In this document: positions 1-9,882 of the stretch, one piece after another
Numbering within the stretch: position 1 is the stretch's first letter
How the letters are laid out: the number at the start of each line of letters is the position of its first letter
From: Selenomonas sputigena_A
Lineage (GTDB): Bacteria > Bacillota > Negativicutes > Selenomonadales > Selenomonadaceae
Assembly (NCBI RefSeq): GCF_051603425.1
Contig: NZ_CP194411.1
Location: forward strand, 372,001 to 436,000
Reading direction: 5' to 3'
DNA length: 64,000 bases
Notes under the pieces: generated by a model
The model's input: the letters and a program-made list of their open reading frames with translations, nothing else
Database searches by the model: none
What the model was told of the DNA's origin: nothing
Position numbers and translations under genes: made by a program

Positions 1-3000
1 AGACAGGACGCTTCGTGATCGTGCCGACGCCGAGCGTGCGCGTGACGGTGTTGTTCGCACTGTCGTAGCTGTAGCCTGCAGCCTGTCCCGCCGCATTGTT
101 GAGGTCGGCGAAGCTGTAGTTCTTCAGAAGGCCGCTGGCAAGCTTGAGCGTATAGGTGACATTGCCCGTGCCCTGATTTGCCGTCACATTCGGATCGGCA
201 TACTCAGCCTTGACCAGGGTGTAGCCGTTGCCTGGCGTGAATTGCTTTTTGCCGACCGTGCCGCCGAGATCGACAGAAACCTCATCAATGTATCCGTCCG
301 CCTGTGCCGCATCGCCATTTTTCTTGACATCCTTCGTGGCGTCGTAAACCTTCGTGACGCCGGCGAAGGCGAGGTTGAAGTCGCCGGCATTGACCTGGCG
401 CTTATTGATCGTGCCCGAGCCTTTCTTGCTGTCGGCAATCGTGTAGTCGCCGCTCGAAAGCGCTGCCTTGATGCCCGAATACTGCACGAGGTTCGTGTAG
501 TCGCCGGCGTCGCTCTGATGAGCGCCGTGCGCGTCCACATAGTGACCCTTGAGCGTCGTGCCCGCAGCCGTATTGAGCGTCGGGTTGTCCGCCGCAAGGA
601 ACGCCTCCGTATTCGCCTTGTCCGCATCGCCGTTGAGCGCCTTGAGCTTATAGCCCCAAGCAGGTGTGGTTCCCGTGAACTTCACGTCGGACGTGCTGTC
701 GTAGTTCTTGACTGCCGGCTTGAACTCCACGTCGATCTCACGCGGGGTGATCGTCCCCTGCCCCGTCAAGGTCGTGATGGACGCCCCACCCGACGTCGAG
801 ACGAAGTAGTAGTCGTTTTCATAACCGGAAGAGACCTTCAGCGTATACGTCACGGTTTTGCCCGTGCCCGCGTGCACGTTATCGTAGGCGCCTTCAGACA
901 TATTGGAGCCGTTGCCGAGGACGAGATCCGGCATGTTGATGATCGCGCCGCCGCCGCTGGCCTGTCCGTGCTCATCGAGCACATCCGTGGCACGGTTGTA
1001 CGTCTTCGTGACATTCGGCTTCGAGACGGTCGCCAAAATCTCCTTCGGCTTGATATAGCCGGCCGCCTTCTTGCGCGCGACGGTGTAGCCGCTGTACATA
1101 TCGCCCGTGAGCGTGTAGTCGCCGCCGCCGATGCCGCTGAGGTCATAATTGCCCGCGCCGCCGCCCGGCAACTTGACCTTGTAGGTGACATCAATCTTCT
1201 GCTTGCCGGTGAGGAGCGCACCGCTGCGGTCGGTATTGGCATGTTTGTCCGCGTATTCCTTGCCCGCCATCGTGTAAGAATTCGGCGTAGCCAAGAAGTT
1301 CACGACCTGCCCGTTTTCCAGCGTGATGTTCAGGGCGGACAATCCTGCCGACTGCGAAACGGCAGTCGTTCCGTCGAATGTCTTCGTAACATCGTCGAAG
1401 TCCATGTTGAAGTTCGCGCTCGTCGGCTTGTACTGCGTGATCTTGCCCCTGCCGTCCGCCACGGTATTGGCGACTTCATAGTTGCCATTGTCGAGCGTCG
1501 GCGTAAAGGTATAATTGACCGTATAGTGCGTCTGCCCAGGCAGGAACGAGCCGTCCGGACGCGCATTAGCGTTTTCCGCCTCCGTCGCCTTCGTATTATC
1601 CGTGTAGTACTTGCCGACGACGGCGTTGTCTGCCCCGAGGGCGAGTTTCACCACATCGCCGCCGAGGACACCGTTCGTCACCGTTTCATAGCCCGCAGCC
1701 CTGAGCTGCTTGGCGTAGACGTTCGACGTCGTATCGTAGGAGCGCGTCACATCACCGGGCGCGGCAAGCGTCAGCTTCTTCGGCGTGATCTTGCCCGTGC
1801 CCGTCATCGTGACGGTATCGTTTGCACCGCCGTTCGTCACTTGCGTCGCGCCGCCGCCCGACGGCGTATAGGAGAGGATATAGTTCGTCGCGGCATGGTC
1901 GCCCGTAAGGCCGATCTTATACTCGACGTCCTTGCCGTCATTTTCCACAGCGCCTGTCAGAGCATTGCCCGTGCGGTAGACTTCGTGATCCTGCTCCGTG
2001 TGGCTGCCCCGCTTCTTGTAGACGGCAGCCGTCGCGGTGATCTGCGCACCGTCATCCGCTGCGCCGTCCTCCTTGACGAGCTTGTTCGCATTCGCCGCCG
2101 TCGCAAGGTAGCCGAAGTTCGTGCCGAACTGCTTGTCGGCAGCGAGGACATTGACATCCTTGTCATACTCCTTGTCGATGCCCGTCTTTTTCAGCAGGTC
2201 GACATAGACCGTGCGCGGCGTGATCTTGCCGTCGCCCGTGACCGTATGGACGCTGCCCTCGGCCAAAGCCTGCACGCTGCCGCCGCCCATATCAAATTCG
2301 TAGTTGGAAAGAATGTCCTCCGTAGTCTCGTTATGCGCCTTGAGCGTGTAAGAGAGGTACTGGGCGCCGTCCGCCGCATTTGCGGCGTCATAGACGTTCT
2401 TCGTGCGCGTCGTGCGGTCTCCCCGCACATAGTACGCCTTCTTGTCCGCAGCGCTGATAGAAAACGAAATTTTGTTCGCATCCGCTGCAATGATGTTCGT
2501 ATCTGTGCTCGCTCCGGCGGCAGGCCCCGTGATCTTTTTCGTCACGCCGTCGACGACGGTGTAGTCCGTGCCGTCATAGACCTTGTCCGCACCGCCCGTG
2601 ACGCTGAACTTCGTGGGATCGATCTTGCGTTTCGCAATCGTGCCCGTGCCCCAAATGGTGCCCGAGGTCACGACATCGCCTGCCATCGCAGCCGGCTCGC
2701 CCGTAACAGCCTCACGGTAAAGGATATTGCCGTCTCCATCAACAAGCTTGTAGTTGTGCTTATTGGCACCCGTAAGTTTGATGCCGCTGTAGGCAACACC
2801 ATGTGCCCCCGCCTGCTTCGTTTCCGTGCCGGGGTTGGCATTGCTGTCGCCTGTCCTGTACTTCCCCTTGATATCCGTATAGTCAAGAAGATTTGCCGCC
2901 GTATCACTGCCGACGGTATTCGTAAGCGTCAGCACATTGTTTGTCGCCGTCGGAATATAAGCAGCGCCCTTGACATCCACATCACCGTCATAAACCTTGT

Positions 3001-5491
3001 TGATGCCCGTCGCCGGGTTCAACGTCGCCGTAATCGTGCGCTGGGTGATGTTGCCCTTAAGGTTCAGGGCGTTGATAGCGCTCGCATCAAACTCATAGTT
3101 TTCCTCGCCGCCCGTAAACCGCACCAAGGTACCGTCGACATAGACGGGCTTGTCATATCCGACATCCGGACTTTCCGCTGAGGCGGCCGTCCATGCCTGA
3201 CGGAAGGTGACGGCATTGTTGTTGGCGAAATTGACCGCCGCACCGTCGCCGTCCACAAGACCATCCGTGCGCAGGGAAACATTGCCCGTCTTGATGGCGT
3301 TGGCAAACTGCGCCGAGGCATCGGCCGTGCCGTCGTACTCACGCTCGATCTTGCCCATATTATTGACCGATCCGATAACCTTGCGCTTGCCGATCGTGAC
3401 GTTCGCGCCCGCGATATCATAGCCGTGCTGTCCGCCATAGAGCATAGCCTCGCGGCCACCCTTGCCGTCGACTCCATCATAGGCTGCATTGGATCCCGCA
3501 TTGCGGCGGCCGCCGCCGGCCGTATCTTGGGAAAGATGTACGAGTGAGCGATCATCTGCGCCATAGAGTTTAAGATCCGCATCATTAACATTCGTGATGG
3601 CAGAGTACGAACCATCGCCATTTTTCTTCGCAATCTTCAAATAGTCGGCATTGTAGACACGGCTGATGCTCTTGCCGTCGTTGCTTTTCTTGCCCGCACG
3701 CGTGACATAGCTGCCGTCCGTCTGCTTGTCCGCTGCCTGCACCGTATAGGTGGAAGCGGTATCGCCGCTGTGCGCATGACCCGCCTGCTGGAAATCGGCA
3801 TAGGCATACTCCGCCTGCACCGTGCCCTGCATAAAGGCGGTCAGAAGCGGCAGGGAATGACCGTCGAAAATGCGCCAGGTCTTATTCTCACCGCCGTCAG
3901 CAGCGATATCCCAAGTACGGTAGGAAGTGGCAGAAAAAGCGTCCTTTTCATCCGTGCCCTTCAAGAGTTTATTCTTGTTATTTGCACCATTGATCTGATA
4001 CGATTCCTGCACCGACATGCTCAGGTCGTTGCCGCCTGCTGCTGCAGCTCCATTGTTTTTCAAATAGACATTGCGGAGAATAGATGTGGTTCCCTGACCG
4101 GTCGCATAACCGCCCCATGATTCATTGATGTTAGTGCCCGTATTAACCTGAACCGCACCCGTATTATAAGCATCCATGATCTGTGAATAATCCAAGTCAC
4201 CGACCAGTCCGCCCGCCTGCTTTCCTATGTTGGATGTATTATATACAGTATCCAGCGTAGAATTTTTAAGCCAGCCTACAACACCGCCGGCTTTCGCAGC
4301 ACTTGATCCCGTGCTGCCAATCATGCTCGTGCTTTCGTTGTAAACATTGAAAATATGGCTGTTCTCCGCCTTACCGACAACCGCGCCTCCATAATTAAGC
4401 GAGGAAAGATTCGCATTCTTGATGCCGACATTCATGATGACTGCACCGTTGATATTGCCGAAAAGCCCGGCATGGTCTGCAGCCGTACCTGCTCCGAGCG
4501 TCATATTCTTCACTTCATGGAACATGCCGTCGAATTTGCCGGTAAAAGGTGTAGCCCCATTACCAATCGGCGTATGCGCCGTAGCCGAAAGGTCAATATC
4601 ATTCTTCAGCATATAATTGCCCGCGAGATCATTCTTCATATCCTCGAGCTCTTGCGGCGTACTGACGAGCTTAAAGCCATCCACGGCAAGATTGCCGTGA
4701 TAATGTGCCGGAGCAGCGCCGCCCGCCGTGCTGCCGATATGGATATAGCCTTTAGACCGTGCAGCTTCAACAAATCCAGGTGGGGGATTTTGGGGAGAAT
4801 TGCCAAACTTCTTCGTGTCCGTGCTCGCGCTGATCTGGACGTCCGTCGCCGTGATATTTGCCGAGTTCAGGATGCGGACGCTCTGCCCCTCGATCACGAT
4901 CTTATTCGCTGCCACGCTGTGACCTGCACCGTCGACAAGGCTGACGACCTCCGCCTTTGCCGTATTCGGTGCGGCAGCCGCCGTCGTATTGATGATGGAG
5001 CTTTCCTGCGAGGCCAGCGTCGCGCCGCCTGCCACAGCCGTACCGATGGCATCGACATCGACCGCGCGCGTCGTCACATAGAGGTTGCCGACATTGACAT
5101 TGGCCGTTTCGCCAAAGACAACGCCGTTCGTATTCGCGATATAGACATTGTTGCCGCCTGTAATCGAGCCGTCGATGCGCGACGTGACCTTGCCCGTGAC
5201 GACATTGAGGTAATTGTTTGTCTTTGCGCCGCCGTCAAACACTACAGATTCACCGTTTTTGACGGAAAAATCCTTCCAGCCGATAACATTGTTCGGGTTG
5301 CCGCTCGTAATATTTGTCGTCATACCGGACTGGCTGATCGCTGCGCCGCCTGCGCGCACACCGTCATGATTTGGGCCGCCACCGTCGGCAATCGGCGCGC
5401 CGTGCGCCGTCGAGGCCACGCCGAGGAGGCCAGCCAAGATCCCGAGACTGACTTGACAGGCCAAGGCGTCCTTTTTTCCTATTCTCCTCAT
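1..5491 (-). CDS. Filamentous-haemagglutinin-like two-partner-secretion adhesin with YDG/MBG repeats (C-terminus outside window)
   Basis: The reading frame is open from the ATG at 5491 to the left window edge, about 1830 codons. A signal peptide (MRRIGKKDALACQV, then a hydrophobic core ending near ASTAHGAP) leads into a TPS haemagglutination-activity domain at about residues 35-170, with NPNNVIGWKDF, SRIDGSITGGNNVYIAN and NGVVFGETANVNVGN. A GLUG-like stretch (AGLFGNINGAVI) follows near residue 410. From about residue 700 there are at least nine YDG/MBG-type repeats, each opening with a variant of VYDGT (VYDGDVDVKG, EYDKDVNVL, SYDTTSNVY, TFDGTTAV, TYNRATDV, NYDSTSDV, VYDATKDV). The family is exported across the outer membrane by a TpsB pore and acts in adhesion or aggregation; no TpsB gene is in the window. 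GAAAGGAAGAA precedes the start. A 7-codon frame ending in TGA overlaps the ATG and may couple translation. Confidence 0.9.
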   Translation of the reverse strand, partial: MRRIGKKDALACQVSLGILAGLLGVASTAHGAPIADGGGPNHDGVRAGGAAISQSGMTTNITSGNPNNVIGWKDFSVKNGESVVFDGGAKTNNYLNVVTGKVTSRIDGSITGGNNVYIANTNGVVFGETANVNVGNLYVTTRAVDVDAIGTAVAGGATLASQESSIINTTAAAAPNTAKAEVVSLVDGAGHSVAANKIVIEGQSVRILNSANITATDVQISASTDTKKFGNSPQNPPPGFVEAARSKGYIHIGSTAGGAAPAHYHGNLAVDGFKLVSTPQELEDMKNDLAGNYMLKNDIDLSATAHTPIGNGATPFTGKFDGMFHEVKNMTLGAGTAADHAGLFGNINGAVIMNVGIKNANLSSLNYGGAVVGKAENSHIFNVYNESTSMIGSTGSSAAKAGGVVGWLKNSTLDTVYNTSNIGKQAGGLVGDLDYSQIMDAYNTGAVQVNTGTNINESWGGYATGQGTTSILRNVYLKNNGAAAAGGNDLSMSVQESYQINGANNKNKLLKGTDEKDAFSATSYRTWDIAADGGENKTWRIFDGHSLPLLTAFMQGTVQAEYAYADFQQAGHAHSGDTASTYTVQAADKQTDGSYVTRAGKKSNDGKSISRVYNADYLKIAKKNGDGSYSAITNVNDADLKLYGADDRSLVHLSQDTAGGGRRNAGSNAAYDGVDGKGGREAMLYGGQHGYDIAGANVTIGKRKVIGSVNNMGKIEREYDGTADASAQFANAIKTGNVSLRTDGLVDGDGAAVNFANNNAVTFRQAWTAASAESPDVGYDKPVYVDGTLVRFTGGEENYEFDASAINALNLKGNITQRTITATLNPATGINKVYDGDVDVKGAAYIPTATNNVLTLTNTVGSDTAANLLDYTDIKGKYRTGDSNANPGTETKQAGAHGVAYSGIKLTGANKHNYKLVDGDGNILYREAVTGEPAAMAGDVVTSGTIWGTGTIAKRKIDPTKFSVTGGADKVYDGTDYTVVDGVTKKITGPAAGASTDTNIIAADANKISFSISAADKKAYYVRGDRTTRTKNVYDAANAADGAQYLSYTLKAHNETTEDILSNYEFDMGGGSVQALAEGSVHTVTGDGKITPRTVYVDLLKKTGIDKEYDKDVNVLAADKQFGTNFGYLATAANANKLVKEDGAADDGAQITATAAVYKKRGSHTEQDHEVYRTGNALTGAVENDGKDVEYKIGLTGDHAATNYILSYTPSGGGATQVTNGGANDTVTMTGTGKITPKKLTLAAPGDVTRSYDTTSNVYAKQLRAAGYETVTNGVLGGDVVKLALGADNAVVGKYYTDNTKATEAENANARPDGSFLPGQTHYTVNYTFTPTLDNGNYEVANTVADGRGKITQYKPTSANFNMDFDDVTKTFDGTTAVSQSAGLSALNITLENGQVVNFLATPNSYTMAGKEYADKHANTDRSGALLTGKQKIDVTYKVKLPGGGAGNYDLSGIGGGDYTLTGDMYSGYTVARKKAAGYIKPKEILATVSKPNVTKTYNRATDVLDEHGQASGGGAIINMPDLVLGNGSNMSEGAYDNVHAGTGKTVTYTLKVSSGYENDYYFVSTSGGASITTLTGQGTITPREIDVEFKPAVKNYDSTSDVKFTGTTPAWGYKLKALNGDADKANTEAFLAADNPTLNTAAGTTLKGHYVDAHGAHQSDAGDYTNLVQYSGIKAALSSGDYTIADSKKGSGTINKRQVNAGDFNLAFAGVTKVYDATKDVKKNGDAAQADGYIDEVSVDLGGTVGKKQFTPGNGYTLVKAEYADPNVTANQGTGNVTYTLKLASGLLKNYSFADLNNAAGQAAGYSYDSANNTVTRTLGVGTITKRPV

Positions 5492-5554
5492 TGCATTTCT
5501 TCCTTTCTCATGGGGAAGCGTCCTCCGTTCTGCGCTTCCTCTATCGCAAGAAAG

Positions 5555-5576
5555 GCCACCACAGAATTGTGGTGGC
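5555..5576 (-). terminator. Terminator after flagellin
   Basis: A perfect 9-bp stem (gccaccaca / tgtggtggc, 4-nt loop) lies 50 bp past the flagellin stop. On the minus strand it is followed by CTTTCTT. It also separates flagellin from the adhesin gene. Confidence 0.75.
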
Positions 5577-5625
5577 TCTTCCTTCCCGGCATTGCCTCTT
5601 TTTCCAAAGGGCTTTCACTCATAGT

Positions 5626-6984
5626 TTACTGCAGCAGACTCAGAACGCCGCTCGACGACTGATTCGCCTGTGCGAGCATGGCCTGTGCCGACTGCGTGAG
5701 GATATTGCTCTTCGTGTAGTCCGTCATCGACTTCGCCATATCGGCGTCACGGATTGTCGACTCGGCATTCTGCGTATTCTCGCTCGCCGTGATGATATTG
5801 GCTGAGGTGAACTGCAGGCGAGCCTGCGCCGCGCCGAGCACCGTCTGCTGATCGAGACACATGGTGAGCGCATTCTCGATGACATTGATCGCCGCATTGG
5901 CACGGTCGCGCGTCGTGACCTGGATGGCCTTCGAATCATTGCCCATCATGCCAAGCGCCTTGGCGTGCATATCGGTAAAGCCGACTTTGACCGCCTGGTT
6001 CGAACGCGTGCCGATCTGGAAAACCATCGCATTGTCCGGCGTCGGATCCTGGGCGCGCACCGTCATGTTAAACTTATCGAACATATTGTTCTGCGACTTC
6101 TTGATGTTGCCGCGCGAATCTGTCAGGCAGAAAGTCACACCGCTGACTTGTCCATTTGTGCCGCCTTCTCTGGCACGGATTGTCATGGCCGTCTGCCCGT
6201 CAGGCGTATGCACCTTGTGCCCGTACTGGTCGACACCGACATCAGACCAATCGGGATCGGTGGTGCCTGGAAGCGGATCAACCCCAGTATAAACTTCCAT
6301 ATCCGTATTGGCAGGCACCCAGTTAAAGATATCTTGGAATCGATTATCCCCTACCCGCATCGTATTCTGATAAGTCTTACCGTCCTTGACATAGGAAACC
6401 GTCATCCAGTCCGTCGGCAGAACACCCACAGCACCGCCGTTTCGATCCTTCAAATCCGTAAGTTTGACAGTCGCAGGATTCGTCGTCGGTGCGCCGAAGT
6501 CAAATGCCGTATTGGCATAAGTCGAACTCGTTCCCTTATTCGTATCCGCAACTTTATTGTTGTACATGCCGCTCATCAGAATCTTGCCGTTGTACTGTGC
6601 ATTGGCATTGTCGTTGATCTGGTCGACCATCTCATCCATTTCTTTCTGGATGGTCGCACGGTCATCGTCGGTGTTCGTGTCGTTCGCCGCGTTGATGCAC
6701 TTTTCCTTCAGCGTGCGGAGGATATCGACCGTAGAGCTCACCGCCCCTTCGGCAACCTTCATCATGCTGTTGCCGTTCTGCGTGTTCTGATTGTCCTGGT
6801 CGAGCGCGCGGATCTGAACGCGCATGCGCTCGGAAATCGACATGCCGGACGGATCGTCCCCGGCGCTGTTGATCTTCATGCCCGAGGAAACTTCCTTCAG
6901 GCTCTTCATGCGGTCCTTCTCGTTCTTGTTCAGTGTGTTCAGCGTATTCGCTGCCTGCATGTTGTTCTTTACTACCAATGGCAC
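5626..6984 (-). CDS. fliC: Flagellin
   Basis: Major filament protein of the flagellum, 452 aa. The N-terminal D0/D1 domain (PLVVKNNMQAANTLN, then SSGMKINSAGDDPSGMSISE) and the C-terminal domain (RDADMAKSMTDYTKSNIL, AMLAQANQSSSGVLSLLQ) are classic; the central part (about 150-330) is the variable surface region. The frame can be extended to an ATG at 7005. GTG at 6984 is preferred because AGGGAGG lies about 8 nt before it and because family members begin M-x-LVVNxN. It stands alone, with a sigma-28-like promoter upstream and a terminator downstream. FlgL is a less likely alternative, since the C-terminus is flagellin-like. Confidence 0.95.
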   Translation of the reverse strand: MPLVVKNNMQAANTLNTLNKNEKDRMKSLKEVSSGMKINSAGDDPSGMSISERMRVQIRALDQDNQNTQNGNSMMKVAEGAVSSTVDILRTLKEKCINAANDTNTDDDRATIQKEMDEMVDQINDNANAQYNGKILMSGMYNNKVADTNKGTSSTYANTAFDFGAPTTNPATVKLTDLKDRNGGAVGVLPTDWMTVSYVKDGKTYQNTMRVGDNRFQDIFNWVPANTDMEVYTGVDPLPGTTDPDWSDVGVDQYGHKVHTPDGQTAMTIRAREGGTNGQVSGVTFCLTDSRGNIKKSQNNMFDKFNMTVRAQDPTPDNAMVFQIGTRSNQAVKVGFTDMHAKALGMMGNDSKAIQVTTRDRANAAINVIENALTMCLDQQTVLGAAQARLQFTSANIITASENTQNAESTIRDADMAKSMTDYTKSNILTQSAQAMLAQANQSSSGVLSLLQ

Positions 6985-7118
6985 GGTAAAAACCTCCCTG
7001 ATCATGTGCCGGCTCGGCTTGAGAAATTCTCAAATTCCTGCTTCCCTGCGCCGCAGCCGCCTTCCCTGATATGATGTCCAAGAGACCTCCGCCGGCCTCC
7101 CTCTGCTTTACAGTCTTT

Positions 7119-7145
7119 ATATCGTCGCTTGACCTCTTTTCCTTA
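7119..7145 (-). promoter_or_regulatory. Sigma-28-like promoter for flagellin
   Basis: On the minus strand TAAG, exactly 15 nt, then GACGATAT. This resembles the flagellar sigma-28 consensus TAAA-N15-GCCGATAA (9 of 12 positions). It lies about 135 bp upstream of the GTG start. Confidence 0.55.
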
Positions 7146-7188
7146 AGTGCAGCAAGGAAATTTTTATGATTCGTTTTCTCAAAGGGAA

Positions 7189-7220
7189 AACCCGGCGTAC
7201 GCCGAAGCATATGCCGGGTT
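7189..7220 (-). terminator. Terminator of the feo operon (possibly bidirectional)
   Basis: Stem aacccggc / gccgggtt lies just past the Cys-rich Feo gene. The minus-strand exit is TTTTCCCTTT; on the plus strand gattttttt follows, so it could work in both directions. Confidence 0.7.
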
Positions 7221-7247
7221 GATTTTTTTGCAGACGAGCCGTATCCC

Positions 7248-7424
7248 TTACCGCGGCTTCGGAGCATCTGTCGGATGGCAGCTGCCTCCGTGGCAGCCGC
7301 CGCATCCTCCGCCGCAGCCTCCGCTGCAGCAGTCCTCCTTGCCTTCCTTCACGTTATGGTAGACGTGGCGCAAAGCAAAGAAAAGTGCAGCGACGACAGC
7401 AGCGCCAACAATGAGGCTGGCCAT
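7248..7424 (-). CDS. FeoB-associated Cys-rich membrane protein
   Basis: 58-aa small membrane protein. One N-terminal transmembrane helix (MASLIVGAAVVAALFFAL) is followed by a basic linker and a Cys/Gly-rich tail with six cysteines (DCCSGGCGGGCGGCHGGSC). This matches the small FeoB-associated Cys-rich family that replaces FeoC in many Firmicutes; a role in Fe(II) handling at the FeoB pore is presumed. AAGGAGG lies 8 nt before the ATG, and the gene follows feoB by 31 bp in the same operon. Confidence 0.85.
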   Translation of the reverse strand: MASLIVGAAVVAALFFALRHVYHNVKEGKEDCCSGGCGGGCGGCHGGSCHPTDAPKPR

Positions 7425-7455
7425 GGCGAAACGCCTCCTTCCCTGCGAGGAACCA

Positions 7456-9354
7456 TCAGCTCATGCCAAAGGCGCGCGCACCCCAATAGACGAGAAGCGA
7501 GACAACCCAGGCGACAGCGAAGGTGTAGAAGGCGGCGAAAGCCATCCAGCTCCACTTGCCCGTCTCCTTCTTGATCGTGCCGAGCGAAGTCATGCACGGC
7601 GTGTAGAGCTGCGAGAACACCATGAAGGCGAGTGCAGAAGCCGCCGTGAAGGCCGTGCCCATCGTACCTGCAAACTGCGTGGCCGTCTCGGCAGCATCCT
7701 CCGCCTCGGTGGAAACATCGCCGACACCGTAGAGAATGCCGAGCGTCGAGACAACGGATTCCTTCGCCATGATGCCCGTGACGACAGCCGCACCGGACTC
7801 CCATGTCTCAAAGCCCTGCAAAGCGAAGAGATGGCTCATGCCGCCGCCGATCGAGGCGAGGAAGGACTCGCTCATCTCATCCGTAGCGCCGTCCGCATTG
7901 TAGTTCGACAAGAACCAGATGGCCACGCTCATCGCGAAGATAATCGTACCTGCCTTGATCAGGTAACCCTTGCCCTTATCCCACGTTTCGAGGAGCACGG
8001 TCTTCATATCCGGCATACGGTACGGCGGCAGTTCGAGGAGGAACGTCGATCCCTGATCCTTGAACGCCGTGACGCCCAAGACCTTCGCCATGATGATGGC
8101 GACGACGATGCCGATGATGTACATCGAGAATACGAGATTCGCGGCATGTTCAGGGAAGAACATCGCAGCGAAGAGCGCCATGATCGGCAGCTTCGCCGAG
8201 CATGTCAAAAAAGGCGTGATGAGAATCGACGTGAGCCTGTCCTTTTCCGAGTCGAGCGCACGCGCACCCATGATGGCCGGCACGCCGCAGCCGAAGCCGA
8301 CCATCAGCGGCATGATGCCCTTGCCCGTGAGGCCGACGCGGCGCATGATCGGATCCATGATGAAGGCGACGCGTGCCATGTAGCCCGTGCCGTCGAGGAA
8401 GGACAGCATGAAGAAGAGCGTGAAAATGAGCGGCACGAAGTTGATGACGTTGCCGACGCCGGCAACGATGCCGTCAGCAATCAGGGATTCAAGCCATTCG
8501 GCAACGCCCGCATCCTCCATAGCTTCCTTGATCCAGTCCGTGAAAGGTCCGCCGATCCAGTCGCCGACGGCATCGGCCAGCGGCTGCCCAATCCAGGTGA
8601 ACGCGATACAGAACATCAAGTAGAGGATGCCGAGCAGAATCGGCAGTGCGAGGACGCCGTTCGCAAGCACCTTGTCGATCTTCTCCGAAGTCGACATGCC
8701 GACGTTCTCGACGACGACGGCCATCTTCATGATTTTGTCGATGAGATCATAACGCAGCTCGATGAGCTTTTCGTCGAGCTCTTCGGCGGAAAGGCCGCTC
8801 TTCTTGAGTTCCGTCGCCTTCGCCTTGTGCTCTTCGACCATCGCACTCGGACGATAATTCGACATGACGGTCGTCGTGAAGATTTCGATGAGCTTCTGGA
8901 TGCTCTTCTTGCTGCGGCCGACCGTCTGCACGACGGGCATGCCGAGGGCTTCCTCAAGCTTCTGGATGTTGATGCGGATGCCCTTCCTCTCCGCCTCGTC
9001 CTGCATGTTGAGGTCGATGAGAAGCGGGATGCCCTCTTCGAGGAGCTGCACCGTGAGGAAGAGGTTGCGCTCGATGTTCGACGAGTCGATGACATCGACG
9101 GCGAGATCGGGCATCGTCGTCTTGAAGTAGTCGATGACGACCTGCTCCTCTGCCGAGCGCGCATTGATGCTGTAGGTGCCGGGCAGGTCGACGACCGTGA
9201 TCACGCGATCCTTGTAGTTGACGACGCCCATCTTCTTGTCAACCGTAACGCCCGGCCAGTTGCCGATCTTCTGGCGCATACCGGTCAATTCATTAAAAAT
9301 TGTAGATTTGCCTGTATTCGGATTGCCCGTCAAGGCTACACTCATTGTACTCAT
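7456..9354 (-). CDS. feoB: Ferrous iron transporter B
   Basis: 632-aa inner-membrane Fe(II) transporter. The N-terminal G domain has G1 GNPNTGKS (10-17), G3 DLPG (56-59) and G4 NMQD (116-119). The membrane domain carries two Gate regions with the conserved cysteines in GFGCGVPAIMGAR and PFLTCSAKLP. Length is on the short side for the family (about 600-780 aa). It starts 2 bp after the feoA stop, so the two are co-translated. The start MSTMSVALTGNPN could instead be the second Met. A Fur-like box lies upstream of feoA. Confidence 0.97.
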   Translation of the reverse strand: MSTMSVALTGNPNTGKSTIFNELTGMRQKIGNWPGVTVDKKMGVVNYKDRVITVVDLPGTYSINARSAEEQVVIDYFKTTMPDLAVDVIDSSNIERNLFLTVQLLEEGIPLLIDLNMQDEAERKGIRINIQKLEEALGMPVVQTVGRSKKSIQKLIEIFTTTVMSNYRPSAMVEEHKAKATELKKSGLSAEELDEKLIELRYDLIDKIMKMAVVVENVGMSTSEKIDKVLANGVLALPILLGILYLMFCIAFTWIGQPLADAVGDWIGGPFTDWIKEAMEDAGVAEWLESLIADGIVAGVGNVINFVPLIFTLFFMLSFLDGTGYMARVAFIMDPIMRRVGLTGKGIMPLMVGFGCGVPAIMGARALDSEKDRLTSILITPFLTCSAKLPIMALFAAMFFPEHAANLVFSMYIIGIVVAIIMAKVLGVTAFKDQGSTFLLELPPYRMPDMKTVLLETWDKGKGYLIKAGTIIFAMSVAIWFLSNYNADGATDEMSESFLASIGGGMSHLFALQGFETWESGAAVVTGIMAKESVVSTLGILYGVGDVSTEAEDAAETATQFAGTMGTAFTAASALAFMVFSQLYTPCMTSLGTIKKETGKWSWMAFAAFYTFAVAWVVSLLVYWGARAFGMS

Positions 9355-9356
9355 GA

Positions 9357-9596
9357 TTAAGCGTTTGCTCCCTCCCCGATCTGTGTCACCTGGATCTTCT
9401 CCGCATCAGCACGGCGAAGTGCAAGATTATAAGAGCGAAGACCGATGGCCATGGGATCTCCCATAGGTGCGGAACGCAGCACCTTGATGCGCGTGCCCGG
9501 AATCAGGCCCATCGTCATCAGGCGCTGCTTGAGTTCCGAGTCTCCCACCTTGTCGACGCGAAGAGACATGCCTGTCTTTCCGTCTTTCAAAGTCAT
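9357..9596 (-). CDS. feoA: Ferrous iron transport protein A
   Basis: 79-aa SH3-like FeoA. The signature RLMTMGLIPGTRIKVLRSAP and the ending GLRSYNLALRRADAEKIQV are typical. It is a cytosolic partner of FeoB, first gene of a feoA-feoB-Cys-rich operon. A candidate Fur operator lies 75 bp upstream. Confidence 0.95.
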   Translation of the reverse strand: MTLKDGKTGMSLRVDKVGDSELKQRLMTMGLIPGTRIKVLRSAPMGDPMAIGLRSYNLALRRADAEKIQVTQIGEGANA

Positions 9597-9670
9597 TTTC
9601 CATACCTCCGTTTATAAAAAATAAAAAATCCTGCCAAGAACGGAGTGAAAATGAACCCCGTTACCAGCAG

Positions 9671-9689
9671 GATAATGATAACCTATCTC
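9671..9689. promoter_or_regulatory. Candidate Fur box upstream of feoA
   Basis: gataatgataacctatctc matches 15 of 19 positions of the Fur consensus GATAATGATAATCATTATC. Position 75 bp before feoA fits iron repression. Confidence 0.6.
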
Positions 9690-9740
9690 CTGACAGATGT
9701 CAAGCGGGCAAAACTCTCCCTGACGATTTATATCAATCAC

Positions 9741-9800
9741 CATGAAACCCCAAGAGGTCAAGCCCGAAGGGCATCGACCACTTGTCCGGGTTTCTGCAGG
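9741..9800 (+). repeat. Dispersed mini-ORF repeat, family 1, diverged copy
   Basis: Begins catgaaaccccaagaggtca and reads MKPQEVKPEG before the frame departs from the consensus. It lies between the DUF2325 gene and feoA and seems to have lost the hairpin half. Confidence 0.7.
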
Positions 9801-9882
9801 AGCGGCGCACCACCGTCCTCTCCTGTCTTTTCCCTGAAGTTTCTGTTGCGGAACTTCCCCAAGCGCCCCGGCAGATTCCCCA

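Noticed and set aside
242..3181. 979-codon frame on the plus strand
   Set aside because: It is antisense to the adhesin, whose repeats and signal peptide are clear; Arg/Ala/Val-rich composition is typical of a GC-rich shadow frame.
7411..9360. 649-codon plus-strand frame opposite feoB
   Set aside because: feoB on the minus strand has all G-domain and gate motifs; the other is a His/Arg/Asp-rich shadow.
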